Positions 20,995 to 33,661 of a DNA stretch of 64,000 bases are shown here, in pieces; positions within the stretch are counted from its first letter, which is position 1; every line of letters starts with the position of its first letter. The stretch is from Arcuatula senhousia (Eukaryota > Mollusca > Bivalvia > Mytilida > Mytilidae). The stretch lies in contig OZ020306.1 in the NCBI GenBank assembly GCA_963971305.1, forward strand, positions 58,440,686 to 58,504,685, read 5' to 3'. The position numbers and the translations under genes were made by a program. Under the pieces are notes generated by a model. The model was not told where the DNA came from. It did no database searches and worked only from the letters and a program-made list of their open reading frames with translations.

Positions 20995-22481
20995 ATCATA
21001 TTACATTGTTTGGTTAGGGAACCAGTTGTATATTGTGTATGCCCATTCAGCATCATATTTTTTGACTTTCATTAAAACAATTTGTTTTAGACAATACAGC
21101 AGCTGAAGAAAGAGCAGAAACTGCAACTATTGGAGATGTCAGCAGTCAAAAAGAAGATACCAATCTTGATAAGGGTGTTTCTTTAGGTAATATGGCATTT
21201 CATAAGTAAACATTTGATTCGAGTTTAAAGAATGTTTGTTTTTGTTTTGGTCTGCACCTGAAGCACAAAATGGTAATTCATGTTCAACCAAATGAATTTA
21301 TATTTAGGTCTCAAGCTTCAAGACAATAAGACATTCACTTATTATTTCTTTTGCATTGCAACAGTTGCTGCTCCCTTCTTCAAATGAGTTTCACCATTTC
21401 AAAATGTCTTAAGTATTTTTTTTCAGCTGAAAGGTGAATAAAACGCCTTTCTCTTTATCAATTTTCAAAAAAAAATGCAGTTAAAATACAAATTAAGTTT
21501 CAATATCACATACATCATGTACATGAGCTTTTTTTCAAAAATGTTGTTTTTGTCAGGGCAATAATCTTTATTTTTGGAACTAAATGTATGTCCTATATAT
21601 TGGCAATGTAATCAACAGACAAGTCAGTTCACATGTTACCTTGTCCTTTAACTTTAAGGTCAATTGAAAACATTTCAGAATGCCCTCCTAAATAAAGTTG
21701 TTATTTTTAACATTTGACATGCAGTTTGATTATGTTACATATCTCAATATGGACCTTCAACTTTTACTTACCCATACCATTTCTAGTTACATTTGTATGG
21801 CCATTTATGTTGCAACATTTATTTTTGTAGACAACAATAATGAAGAGGAGGATAGTGACCTAAGTGATGTGCTTCCTTTAATTACACCATTTTCTCCAGT
21901 TAAAAGACAAAAAGGAATGTATCTAAGAAAAACTTCAGGGTCTAAAGAAAAACTTGAGTTACGTAAGGTTAACCGGATAAAAGCTGCCCTAAAAAGGCAG
22001 AGAGACGCTTTGGGCAGAGAATTAGCATATTTGAAGAAAAATACAGAGTGGGAAGGTTTTGTCATCATAAGATCCAAGGACAAAAAGAAAATATATTATG
22101 GTGGAACAGATGAGGAACTAGTAGATCAGTTTATTAAAAGTAAACCCCTTATTCTAAATGTTCCCCCAAAAAACACAAGGGATATTAAGAAAATGGATGT
22201 GTGCCGGGTGATGCAGAATGTGTCTGCCAGTGCCATTAGAACAGAACACATAGCAGAATCTCCGGAACCATCACCGTCGAAGATGCCATTCCCGGTCAGA
22301 AATTTACTACCTTTGGCTTCGAGTCAAGTTGAGCAACTCAACTCGTTGCCACTACACAAAGAGGACAGTGCACCATTGGGACCTGCAATATCCAGTTTTG
22401 GACAGAAGAAAGCCAAATTGGCTCTCTTTAGTCAGCCAGTAGGAAACCAGGGGATCGGAGGACGTGGGCGGGGTAGTGGAC
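20995..22481. other. spacer between the inverted arms
   Basis: The only single-copy part of the palindrome. It contains an internal exon and most of the last exon of the RG-tail gene. On the left it joins the left arm abruptly at CCGC|ATCATA, where the right arm instead continues through the gene. Confidence 0.85.
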
Positions 22482-22525
22482 GCGGACGTGGTCGTGGTCG
22501 TGGAAGAGGAAAAAAACAAGATTGA
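21091..22525 (+). CDS. RG-tail protein, last two exons (5' part missing)
   Basis: Exon 21091-21186 (acceptor TTTGTTTTAG, donor GTAATA, 96 bp) and exon 21831-22525 (acceptor TTTTTGTAG, stop TGA). Both introns are phase 1, so the frame runs through: acidic NNNEEEDSDLSDV, PLITPFSPVKRQKGMYLRK, a basic coiled-coil-like segment (SKEKLELRKVNRIKAALKRQ, RDALGRELAYLKKN), WEGFVIIRSKDKKKIYYGG, a Ser/Pro region and the tail GRGRGSGRGRGRGRGRGKKQD. RG tails usually bind nucleic acid. The 5' exons are missing at the spacer edge. In the undisturbed orientation it would lie on the same strand as, and downstream of, the transposase-like exons at 33662-37203, so these may be its 3' exons. The function is otherwise unknown. 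Confidence 0.6.
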
Positions 22526-23163
22526 ACATTTTTCTACCATAGAGTATATCAAAATCAAGTTGAATTTTATTATTGTATATCAAAATCAAGTTGAATTTTA
22601 TTATTGTATACTGTGCAAACTATTTTGAAAATCTACTTTTTTAACAATTTTGAATAATTTTGTAGTTAAAAATGAAAACCTGAAGGTTATTGAAATTAAA
22701 GATTACTAGTGTTGGTGTATATTTTTGATAATTATACCCTATTATGGTTGTTTTTACTGTTATAATGTTCCAATGATCTCTTTTTTATATATATTAATAC
22801 AATTTTTACACAGATTTTTTGATACTAGTTCAACTTTTTATTTTATTGTAGTTGATGGTACATGAAATCTAAAAAAAATAATGATTTTGATGTTTCAAAT
22901 TCATCACCATATACCTGAAGTTTTCAGTCATAGTCACATGAATGTTTTTTAACAAATTAATTATAGCTTTTCAATTGGATGCATTGAAGGAGTTGAAAGG
23001 GCATGCTTGAAATAATAAAGTCTTTTACCTGAGCGGCCTATAGTTTGACGCTTGTATCAACAATTTTCTTGTATGTTCTGATGTGTGTTGTTAAAACTGT
23101 AAATGTTTTTCATATTGTTTAGTATATTTGTCTTTTAGGATTGTAAGTCCCTATCCCTTATGT

Positions 23164-23650
23164 GAGTGAGTGAGTTGGTGTTTTACGCCCGTGCAACGCT
23201 ATATAGGTTATTTACAGGCGATGAACATGAAAAGGATGATAAAATGAACATGAAATGATGATGATAAATGAAATATGGGGATGGGGTGGGAAACAAAGGA
23301 CCGGTAAATTTTGAAGAACCACAGGAAAAAGGAGAGAGGTGGGTAGGGTCGGAAAATTTAACCTATGTGGTGCACTACTGGGCGGTCCACAAAGGGGTCT
23401 TTTACGTGCATGAAGCGTGGCACTCTCCACACACGTTGGCCCACTATGGTCGGCGGTCAGGGTTTCCGTATTATAGACCTGACAACCCCCGCGGACGAGG
23501 GCTACCCTATTCAGCCACCTAGGGTACACACTTGGTCGCTCTGTGGGCTGAGCACCGACCCGACGTCGGAATCCCAAGACCCTTAGTCGCCTCTTACGAC
23601 AAGCTAGGCTCTGCTGCGGGCCTATTCGCCACCCGGGCCCCGCACGGGAC
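23164..23650 (-). mobile_element. SINE-like retroposon (right arm mirror of copy 1)
   Basis: Reverse complement of 19321-19807 with the same ACATAAG-type flanks; no independent insertion. Confidence 0.88.
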
Positions 23651-24213
23651 CTTATGTCATGGATCAGTAACTTGATTGTTTTGTTTATAAATTGTGATTG
23701 TATCAGCTTATGGTTGGTCATTATAATTGGGTATGCAGTTGTATAAGTAATGTTTCATCTAATTTTCGTGGAGATTGTTTACTCCCTAAATCTTAGTCTT
23801 GGTGCAGACACATAACACTTTCAAAATGATTATTGGGTATTGCATAAAGTTAGTTTGCTAAGAACAACTCTCTTGCTCTCCATTGACCAATATTTTTACA
23901 TGTATACGCAAAGGGATCTCTAGCAGGAGAGACTTATGTAAGTTGTGTTCATATATTATTCATGTAGAAGATCAAGTGTATATATTATTTTAATGTTTTC
24001 TAAAGGTTGTTTTTATAAACGGCATTTATGCATTTGTACCAAGATGATGGATATGAAAGTGGATATATCTGATAATTGGTTGTACATTTTATTTTAAAGG
24101 CAACTCAAAATTAGTATTTGTTTCTTCAGACTCACTTGCTTCTCATTGTATGGATTGAATGTCAGGAAAGTTTGTATCACTTAATTACATGAAAAACAGA
24201 CCAAACCATTTTT

Positions 24214-24758
24214 ATGCCCCTGCGACGACATGTCGGGGGGCATTAAGTTTTACTCATGTCCGTCCGTACAAATTTCCGTCAAGCTTTTCTCAGAAACTGT
24301 AAATGGGAATGACTTGAAACTTGGTAGGATGGTTCAGTATGACAAACTATACGTCCTAAGCGAATTTTAGACCTGTCGGACATCTACTTCCTGTTTGGCG
24401 CTGGGTCCATACCAAAATCGACATGAAAATTTCTGTCAAGCTTTTCTCAGAAACTGTACATGGGAATGATTTGAAAATTGGTAGGATGGTTCAGTATGAC
24501 AAACAATGCGTCCTAAGCGACTTTCAGACATGTCGGACTTGTACTTCCTGTTTTACGATGACCTGATCTGAAATTGTACTTTTCAGACATACAGATTTCC
24601 GTCAAGCTTTTCTCAGAAACCGTACATGGGAATGATTTGAAACTTGGTAGGATGGTTCAGTATGACAAACAATGCGTCCTAAGCGACTTTCAGATATGTC
24701 GGACTTCAACTTTTTATTTGGGGCCAGCGGGGGCATCTGTGTCCCATGGACACATTCT
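24214..24758. mobile_element. hairpin-ended tandem element (right arm mirror)
   Basis: Reverse complement of 18212-18756, starting at ATGCCCCTGCGACGACATG and ending at the GGACACA hairpin side. Confidence 0.65.
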
Positions 24759-25367
24759 TTCTTTATTTGATAAAAAAAAATATTCATTTAATAAAAGTTT
24801 TAGATTGCACTAAGTCATTTTGAGTTCAGTAACAGTTTTAGAATAATAGTCTTGCGTATGGCATATCTGTTTAACATAAAAAAAAATAAGCTTTGTGAAA
24901 ACTGCATAAAATGTCTTTAATGATTCCTTACTCAAAATTTGTTTTAAATATCAAATATTGTGCTTGTAGGGTTTTTAAATGAAACATTTTATTTATATAT
25001 AATAGTAGTGTTTTACATACAGTGTATATCCTAACTGGAAAAATTGACACTATATTTGAGTTTAGTTTTATCATGTTTATCTTTATTACAAATGACATAT
25101 CATCTTTTGCATTGGTTGTTTTGGGTTTTTTGTACTGAAAATAATATGTATTTGAAATAACAATGAATTATGACAAAATAAAGGCTTTCTGATGGATTCA
25201 TTTTTCTTCAAACAATCTTCTGTACAAACACACCTGTATATCTGCACATTTTGCATCAAATCATTATGGTCTTTTTCAATATCCATTGTTCTAGTAGTTG
25301 ATAGGTATCCCTTAAATTTGAGGATTCTGAATTATTACATGGTCCAAAGTCATGATATTATCAACTT

Positions 25368-26324
25368 TTAAATGAAGAATTGTTCATCCAGATCATTCCA
25401 TGGTATACAGGTTTCAAATATTTGCATTGCTTGTCGAAAATGCTCACTTTTCAGGTGTAAGACATATTCACATTTAGCCTCTGCTCCTCCACCAGCTTGG
25501 TCCTGTCCATTAGGATTGCGCACAAATCCTTGGTTAACATGAGGGTTAGTACTTTGTCCCACCTCTCCTAAATAGCGACAGACTACCTTGTCACAAAATC
25601 TATTCCTCCACAGCAGGCGAAAGGCTTTACAAAGATTTGCAGGTACTCTTCCTAATTGTTGACCTGTAAAAACAAACATAGAGGTAAGCAATATTAGTTT
25701 TTTAAATAAGATAAATGAGATTGAAACTATATAGTTGTACTATGTTGCCAAGCTGTGTTTCTTGAAAAAGAGCAGGTTTCCTATGTAACATGTTTATTTA
25801 AACAGCAGATACATATTTATAAATGGTCATTTTTAACTCAACAGCCCTTTTAAAGTGACAACATCGCCACAAACTAAGACATTGACAATTTTGGCTAACA
25901 TGATCAAATGTTAATGGTCCCTATAACACATGTATAACATGTATAAAGACTGGTGGACATATACATGTACCATGTAAGGTATATACAGTGTCAATTGGCT
26001 CAATATGATATCCATCATTTTGCCTCAATGTCATAGTTTGTCACAGTCATCACTAATAACTATTTTGAAATGCTTACCGGCCACATCTTCCACAGTCTGT
26101 TGCCTTGGATTTCTTCTACTTGGTTCCCTGGTTACATGTCTTCGCATGTGAGCTGGAATACTGTCTAGCCTAGGCATAAGAACCTTTACTGCATATGGGT
26201 CATAAGGGTTTCCATCCTCAACATCCAGCAGAAGATCTAAATTAACTGGTGGTTTTATCTTAAAATGATGATACCCCTTGATACTCCATTTGATCTTGAC
26301 AACATGCAAATTTGCTTCAGCCAT
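25368..26324 (-). CDS. HIRAN-like domain protein, two exons (right arm copy)
   Basis: Mirror of 13632-14588: exon 1 26078-26324, exon 2 25368-25663. It is open through both exons and the splice sites are intact. At least two residues differ from the left copy (REPS against REPG; DEQFFI against DERFFI). Both copies still look coding-competent. Confidence 0.7.
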
Positions 26325-26515
26325 CTTTGAAAAGGATTGATGATGGCTAACCATAACTTAAAAATGTGATGACTCTCCATCACTTTTAATGAAACAAAAT
26401 GCAATAAAGTCTCCTAGAAACTAATCCACCAGATGTCGCCAAAAAAATTTAATGTGATGGGCGACCATAACTTTGAAATAAAATTGAAGTGATGGCTATG
26501 CATTACTTTATAAAG

Positions 26516-26543
26516 TGATGGCTATCCATGAAGTCCAGGACTG
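26516..26543 (-). repeat. copy of the transposon terminal repeat in the right arm
   Basis: Mirror of 13413-13440. It is flanked outward by the mirrored integrase remnant, so it comes from duplication, not from a separate insertion. Confidence 0.85.
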
Positions 26544-27687
26544 ATCATCCTGATCATTGTTAATATACCTTTTGACATGGTGGTATTACGACGGTAATTA
26601 AATCCTTCTGGTGACTGAACAACACACTGATTACCATGTTTCTGAACAAGTTTGTACGGTGCTGGTATAAATGGTGTAGACATCTTGTTAGAGTACTGTG
26701 TTTAACTAGAACACTGTCACCAGTTACCAAGTCACTTTCACGTGCATTTCGTTTCTCGTCAATGTACATTTTGTTCTTGTTCAGTGTCGAAGTTGATCTC
26801 GGGAATTTTGGTCTTAAGTTTACGTTTGAACAAAAGTTCTGCTGGTGAAATTCCTGTAACACTATGCAGTTTGGTCCTATACGCCGTCAAGTTCTTTCTG
26901 ATTTCCTGTTTCCAATCAAGTGATTCAGCTTGCGCGATACGGATTCTTTTCATCAGTGATCAGTTTTGGCGTTCCACTTCACCGTTCGCGGCAGGATATA
27001 AGGGTGTGGTCCTAAGGTGTTCGATATTAAGATCATTCAAGAAGTTTTGGAACTTTTCTGAAGTAAACTGAGGTCCGTTATCTGACCTAATACAGAGTGG
27101 AAGTCCGTGTCTTAAGAATACATTGTCAAGTAAATCTATCATATTTTCGCTCGATGTATCCTTCGGGATTTCAATTTCAAAGTAACGACTGTAATAGTCA
27201 ATAACAACAAGTATCGAATGGCCTGAAGGAAGTGGCCCCAGTAAGCCAATTGCTAAATATTGCCATGGTCCTTGTGGTAGTCTATTGGTACAAGTGGTTC
27301 TGGATTAACAAACTGGCTAGTAATCTGGCATCCATGACATGACTTTATATATGTCTCGACATGTTTATCCATCCCTGGAGACCAAACTTTGCTATGCAAC
27401 ATCTGCTTGGTGCCCACAATGCCTAACTGACCTTCATGAGCTAATTCCATGCATTTTACCTGTAACGAATCTGGAATAATTATCCTTGTCCCACGTAATA
27501 AAAGATATCCAATTTGCGATAGTTCATTACGAATGGGAAAATACGCTCCACTTGTCGAATGGTTCCATTTTGCTTGAGTTAAGCACTTTCTAACTTCTGC
27601 TAAAGTTTGATCCTGCTTTGATGCCTCCCCGATTTCTCGTGTTGTAATCGCTTTCGGAGTTTTCTGAGTCGCCATGAATCTTGATAC
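26544..27687 (-). pseudogene. Ty3/gypsy integrase remnant (right arm)
   Basis: Mirror of 12269-13412 with the same frame changes, TGA and lost aspartate; private differences include HSKVW against HSKDW and DKHVE against DKDVE. Confidence 0.83.
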
Positions 27688-27797
27688 AATTTGTTTGAAC
27701 CATTCAAAATATTGTAAAATTATTTTAAAGGTTAGTATGTGTTATACATTGATAATTATTAATTAAGAATAGAAATAATCTGGTAATAAATTGTTTA

Positions 27798-29326
27798 TTA
27801 GCTCACCTGGACCAAAGGTCCATGTGAGCTATTACCATCACTTGGCGTCCGTCGTCGTCGTCTGTCGTCGTCGTCGTCTGTCGTCGTCTGTCGTCGTCGT
27901 CGTCTGTTAACAATTTTTCAAAAATCTTCTCCTCTGAAACTACTGAACAGAATTTAATGAAACTTGGTGTGAATGATCCTTAGGGTGTCCTGCACCAAAC
28001 TTGTGTTTCAATTTTTGATCCGCCAAAAAAGATGGTCACCGTTACTAAAAATAGACCAGGGGGGTCAGACTACTGTTTTTGGCTTATAAATCAAAAAGTA
28101 TAAGAGATAGAGGAAATCTGAGGCCACGCTACTGATTCAGCATCAAAAGCTCTACAAAAGTCTCCATTTGGTCAAAGTTGTCAGATGACCCCTTCTAGGG
28201 GTTATGGCCCCTTAAAGGTGAAAAATAGCGTTTTTTCATGTTTTTGGCCTACAGAATGAAAACTATTGCAGATAGAGATTAGCTGTTGCTTGCTTAAATG
28301 TTCAGCTCATTTAACTCTACAAAAGTCTCCATAGGGTCGAAGTTGTCAGATGACCCCTTATAGGGGTTACGGCCCCTTAAAGGTGAAAAATAGCCATTTT
28401 TTATATTTTTGGCCTACAGAATGAAAGCTATTGCAGATAGAGATTAGCTGTTGCTTGCTTAAATGTTCAGCTCATTTAGCTCTACAAAATTCTCCAAAGG
28501 GTCAAAGTTGTCAGATGACCCCTTATAGGGGTTACGGCCCCTGAAAAATAGCGATTTTTCATGTTTTTGGCCTACAGAATGAAAACTATTGCAGATAGAG
28601 ATTAGCTGTTGCTTGCTTAAATGTTCAGCTCATTTAGCTTTACAAAATTCTCCATAGGGTCGAAGTTGTCAGATGACCCCTTATAGGGGTTACGACCCCT
28701 GAAAAATAGCGATTTTTCATGTTTTTGTCCAACAGAATGAAAACTATTGCAGATAGAGATTAGCTGTTGCTTGCTTAAATGTTCAGCTCATTTAGCTCTA
28801 CAAAATTCTCCATAGGGTCGAAGTTGTCAGATGACCCTTAAAGGGGTTACGGCCCTTGAAAAATAATTTTTTTTCATGTTTTTGGCCTACAGAATGAAAA
28901 CTATTGCAGATAGAGATTAGCTGTTGCTTGCTTAAATGTTCAGCTCATTTAGCTCTACTAAAGTCTCCATAGGGTCGGAGTTGTCAGATGACTCCTTATA
29001 GGGGTTACAGCCCCTGAAAAGTGATTTTTCATGTTTTTGACCTACAGAATAAAACTATTGCATATAGAGATTAGCTGTTGCTTGCTTAAATGTTCAGCTC
29101 ATTTAGCTCTATAAAAGTCTCCATAGGGTCGAAGTTGTCAGATGACTCCTTATAGGGGTTATGGCCCCTTATAGGTGAAAAATGGTGTTTTTGGCCTATA
29201 GAATGAAAACTATTGCAGGTAGAGAAAAGCTGTTGCTTGCTTCAATGTTCAGCTCATTTAGCTCTACAAAAGTATAGGGTCAACATCAAGACCAGGTGAG
29301 CGATTCAGGCTCCTGGGAGCCTCTTG
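27798..29326 (-). mobile_element. Helitron/Helentron-like element (right arm)
   Basis: Mirror of 10630-12158 with the same tandem units, GAC-type microsatellite and terminal hairpins; the interrupted about 130-bp duplication lies on both sides. Confidence 0.75.
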
Positions 29327-29521
29327 TTAAATCAAGGTATTTTAAAAACAAAAACAACAACCATTCAAAACATTGTAAAATTATTTTAAAGGTTGGTATG
29401 TGTTATATATTGATAATTATTAATAAAGAATAGAAATAATCTGGTAATAAATTGTTTATTAAATCAAGGCATTTTAAAAACAAAAACAACAACAAGTTTA
29501 CATTAATGAAAGTTAACAGTT

Positions 29522-29929
29522 TTACACAGGATTTTGTTCTGAAATATGTCTGCAGATGTTGTTAAATGGTTCAGGGTCTTGTCCGAAGCGGTTTCTCAGC
29601 ATTCTGTCGACTAAGTAGGATGGCAGAAGGTCTTGCTTAACACCTTTCATAACCTTAAACTTGTACTTGGTCTTGGCCCAGTATGATTCAATGTTCTGTG
29701 TGTGTGCAACAGTCTCCGGATCAACAAAGTTCACCGAGTGGTTCACGGTCTGATTGTAGTTCTTCTCGTATTTTGTTGTAGGCTCTCCATTGATCTGAGT
29801 GTATGATGCTTCCAGGTCCTACAACTCTTGGATGATGGGTAGTGTTGCAGCATCTCTCTTCTCAACGGTCTGAATATATGTAATGGCTGGTTTGGTCGAA
29901 GTATCAGCTATGCCGAATACCCATACTTC
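29522..29929 (-). pseudogene. Merlin/ISXO2-like transposase remnant (right arm)
   Basis: Mirror of 10027-10434 with the same internal stop. A one-base difference changes the residue before NHSVNFVDPETV (V to M). Confidence 0.7.
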
Positions 29930-30704
29930 ATTATGTGGTCTACACCCTCTGTTTACATTGACCTGTGGTTACTACAAAAGGGGTTGAAATGGACCCCTTC
30001 TCTCGGGATACCCTTCTATAAATAGTTCCTTCTTTCTGGATACCCTTCTATAAATAGACAGGTTGAAATGGACCCCCTTCTCTCGGGATACCCTTCTATA
30101 AATAGTACCTTCTTTCTTGATACCCTACCAACCACTTCTCTAAGGATACCCTTCATACTATTATAAAGTATAAACAGAAGATACCCGAGATATAAAGAAG
30201 AAACCAAAGATAATAAAATTACTATGCCTGAACTGTCAAACTTTATTTCAAATGATTTAACGATGATAGATAAGTGACAAAGTATTGTTAATTGGATAAT
30301 AGGAGTGGTATTGTTAGCCATGATTTCAATCACATTAGGTGTTAATGTACATGAGAACATCTAAATGTCAGATCTGCAATCTTGACAACCTGAACATAAA
30401 GATGCCACTCAATGGTTAGTTTAACTATAAAATAAACAATGTTAACTTTATGGCCTACCTACTTGACATATTAAATACATTTGAAAACATCAATCATGCA
30501 TGGATAAATAAACACCCTTTGATTTCAAACATGATATTAACACATAGAAAAAACTCTTTATACCTATGTATAAATTATTTAAGAGTTGATATTTAACAAA
30601 ATCCACATGGAGGCATCTAAATGTCAAATCAGCATTTATAGATAAATCATCCGAACCCACTCAAAATCTTTTGAGAGCCTTTCCGGACCATGAAAAATCA
30701 ATAT

Positions 30705-30970
30705 TGTGATGTTTTTAACTGACATTTAATTATTCATTGTTTAAGTTCAGAAATACTTTAGCTATTATTTTAATAGGCGTTATCCACGTTATCTGTAAAC
30801 ATTCTAGAGAAACAAAATATAGGAAATTAGATCTGTCATCATGTTAGCATTTCGGTAACATTATCAGTGTAAGCTCTACCACAGAGTCAAAGTTGTATTA
30901 GTCAGTATTAAATATGTAATCGTAATGAATGGTTGTTCTTTCTAAAAGGTGCTACGTCCCAAACACAAAA
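30705..30970 (+). repeat. gypsy LTR plus 25-base leader at the end of the right arm
   Basis: 266-bp LTR, mirror of 8976-9251 but without its 10-bp duplication, followed by primer-binding-site leader up to 30995. No gag or pol follows; the element is cut at the palindrome edge. Confidence 0.88.
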
Positions 30971-30995
30971 CTGGCGACGAGGTTAATTCTAAGAG

Positions 30996-31955
30996 CAGTT
31001 GTCATAAAAATCGGAATAACTTTAATTTTGGCGGAAAACGGCGGCCAGTTTGAAAATGGCTGACGAAAAAAAATATTTTGGTGTAAAAAATCAACACGCC
31101 ATACCACTATTACCTTGAATACCAATTTTCTTCAAAATCTGAGTAACTTTCATTTTGGCGGGAAACGGCGGCCATTTTGGAAATGGCCGACGATGAAAAA
31201 TTTTTAATGTCAAAAATCAAATCGCCATACCACTATTACCTTATATACCAATTTTCATCAAAATCGGAGTAATTTTACATTTTGGCGGGAAACGGCAGCC
31301 ATTTTGAAAATGGCCGACGATAAAAAATTTTTGATGTCAAAAATCAAATCGGCATACCACTATTACCTTATATACCAATTTTCATCAAAATCGGAGTAAC
31401 TTAAAATTTTGGCGGGAAAATGGCGGCCATCTTAGCCGCCATTTTGAAAATGGCCGCCAAAAAAAATTTTCGATACCAAATATGAACACGGCATACCACT
31501 ATTACCTTGTAAACCAATTTTCATTAAGAAATAACAAAGTTGAGAATTTTTACATTACTATTACAAAATACAAAATACAAAGAAAGATAACTCAATCTTA
31601 CAAAAAAAAATAATTTTCGTTTTTTTGCAAAATTTTGAAAACGGTAAGTCCGATTTTCAAATTTTTTTTTTTAAATAAATGGTATTAAATAGCCGCACTT
31701 AACTTATAAAGGAATTATTCCTACCCCTGCCGGATCAGAAATGCCTGGTAAAAATTCAACTTCGGTTTCGAGGAGCCATTTTGAGGCCCTTTTTTTACCT
31801 ATAAGGGGTCGTTCGATTTCGGCGAAAAATTCAAAAAGCACAATCTCCCATTCCATACTCTTGATATATGAAGTTTCAGCTTCCTACCTTAAAAGATGTC
31901 GAAAAAATGAGGTGGACAAGTTCACGGTCCAGAATACCGAGAAAAATAATAATAA
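30996..31955 (+). mobile_element. tandem-core hairpin element, 5'-truncated
   Basis: Nearly identical to 48606-49565 with a constant offset of 17,610 bases. It contains units of about 127 bp with GGCGGGAAACGGCGGCCATT, then a 3' module (CCGGATCAGAAATGCC ... GGTCCAGAATACCGAG) and AATAATAA. Its 5' end is cut at the palindrome junction. Confidence 0.8.
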
Positions 31956-33448
31956 CTAGTTCTAATTGTGATCGCAAGCGAGTCACATATATGTCCCCTC
32001 ACGTACCCCTCTTTGTCAATATGTCTCTTGGCATTTGAGATCACTTAATATTACCAATATTCATCAAAATAGGAGTAAGTTTAATTTTGGCGGGAAACGG
32101 CGGCCATTTTCAAAATGGCCGACTACAAATAAATTTCAATGTTAAAAATCAACTCGCCATACCACTATTACTTTGAATACCAATTTTCATCAAAATCTGA
32201 GTTACTTTAATTTTGGCGGGAAATGGCCGACAATGAAATTTTTTTAATGTCAAAAATCAACTCGCCATACCACTATAACCTTATGTACCAATTTTCATCA
32301 AAATCGGAGTAATTTTAAATTTTGGCGGGAAACGGCAGCCATTTTGAAAATGGTCGACGATAAAAAAATTTTGATGTCAAAAATCAACTCGCCATACCAC
32401 TTTTACCTTGAATACCAATTTTCATCAAAATCTGAGTAACTTTAATTTTGGCGGGAAACGGCGGCCATTTTGGAAATGGCCGACGATGAAAAATTTTTAA
32501 TGTCAAAAATCAACTCGCCATACCACTATAACCTTATGTAAGAATTTTCATCAAATTCGGAGTAACTTTAAATTTTGGCGGGAAACGGCAGCCATTTTGA
32601 AAATGGTCGACGATAAAAAAATTTTGATGTCAAAAATCAACTCGCCATACCACTTTTACCTTGAATACCAATTTTCATCAAAATCTGAGTAACTTTAATT
32701 TTGGCGGGAAACGGCGGCCATTTTGAAAATGGCCGACGATGAAAAATTTTTAATGTCAAAAATCAACTCGCCATACCACTATTACCTTTTATACAAATTT
32801 TCATAAAAATTGGAGCAAGTTTAAGTTTTGGCGGGAAAACGGCGGCCATTTTAGCCGCCATTTTGAAAATGGCCGCCAAAATTTTTTTTCGATACCAAAA
32901 ATGAACTCGGCATACCACTATTACCTTGTAAACCGATTTTCATTAAGAAATAACAAAGTTGAGAATTTTTACTTTACTATTACAAAATATATTGTAACAA
33001 GAAAGATAACTCAATTTGACAAAAAAAATTAAATTTCGATTTTTTGCAAAATTTTGAGAACCGTAAGTCCGATTTTCAAAATTCTTTTTTTAAATGAAAG
33101 CTATTAAAAGTCTACACTTACCCTTTAAATGAATTTTTCCTACCCCTGCCGGATCAGAAATGCCAGGTAAAAATCAACTTCGGTTTCGAGGAGCCATTTT
33201 GAGGCCCTTTTTTGACCTATAAGGGGTCATTCGATTTCGGCGAAAAATACAAAAAGCACAATTTCCCATTCCATACTCTTGATTTATGAAGTTTCAGCTT
33301 CCTACCTTAAAAGATGTTGAAAAAATGAGGTGGACAAGTTCACGGTCCAGAATACCGAGAAAAATAATAATAATAATAATAATAATAATAAGAAACCGAG
33401 CAAAAACAATATGTCCCCGACACTTCGTGTTCGGGGACATAATAATAA
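31956..33448 (+). mobile_element. tandem-core hairpin element, family A
   Basis: Starts CTAGTTCTAATTGTGATCGC with the partial hairpin TGTGATCGC/GCGAGTCACA, has about seven core units of about 127 bp and the 3' module, then a TAA microsatellite and the hairpin ATGTCCCCGA ... TCGGGGACAT (33411-33440). It ends AATAATAA before the next CTAG. Confidence 0.75.
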
Positions 33449-33660
33449 CTAGTGTTGACTGTGTTGGGGATGCCCAACACAAAAATATCTCCCAAACGTA
33501 CGCATACTGTCACTCTTGCATAAATTATGACATTACGCCCGAACTCGCCATCATCTAAAACCTCTAGATACCAAATTTTGTCGATATCGTAGCATTTTGA
33601 CAATTTTCCCATTTTTGGGACCGAAAAATCACATTTTCGTGAATAACTCAAAAACTGTAA
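33449..33660 (+). mobile_element. hairpin element, family B, 3'-truncated
   Basis: Starts CTAGTGTTGACTG with hairpin TGTGTTGGG/CCCAACACA, and matches 52056-52264 closely. It breaks off at 33660, where the transposase-like exon begins. Confidence 0.75.
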
Positions 33661-33661
33661 A

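Larger units (their letters stand above)
22482..30995 (-). repeat. right arm of the giant inverted repeat
   Basis: Inverted copy of the left arm without its TIR element and second SINE. It ends at 30995 after the LTR and a short piece of gypsy leader; the next base begins a different repeat (a copy of 48606-49565). Few substitutions separate it from the left arm, and some change residues in the HIRAN-like gene and integrase remnant. Confidence 0.93.

Noticed and set aside
33411..33440. Intrinsic transcription terminator
   Set aside because: The hairpin is a conserved module of repeat elements in eukaryotic DNA, not next to a bacterial-type gene and not followed by a T run.
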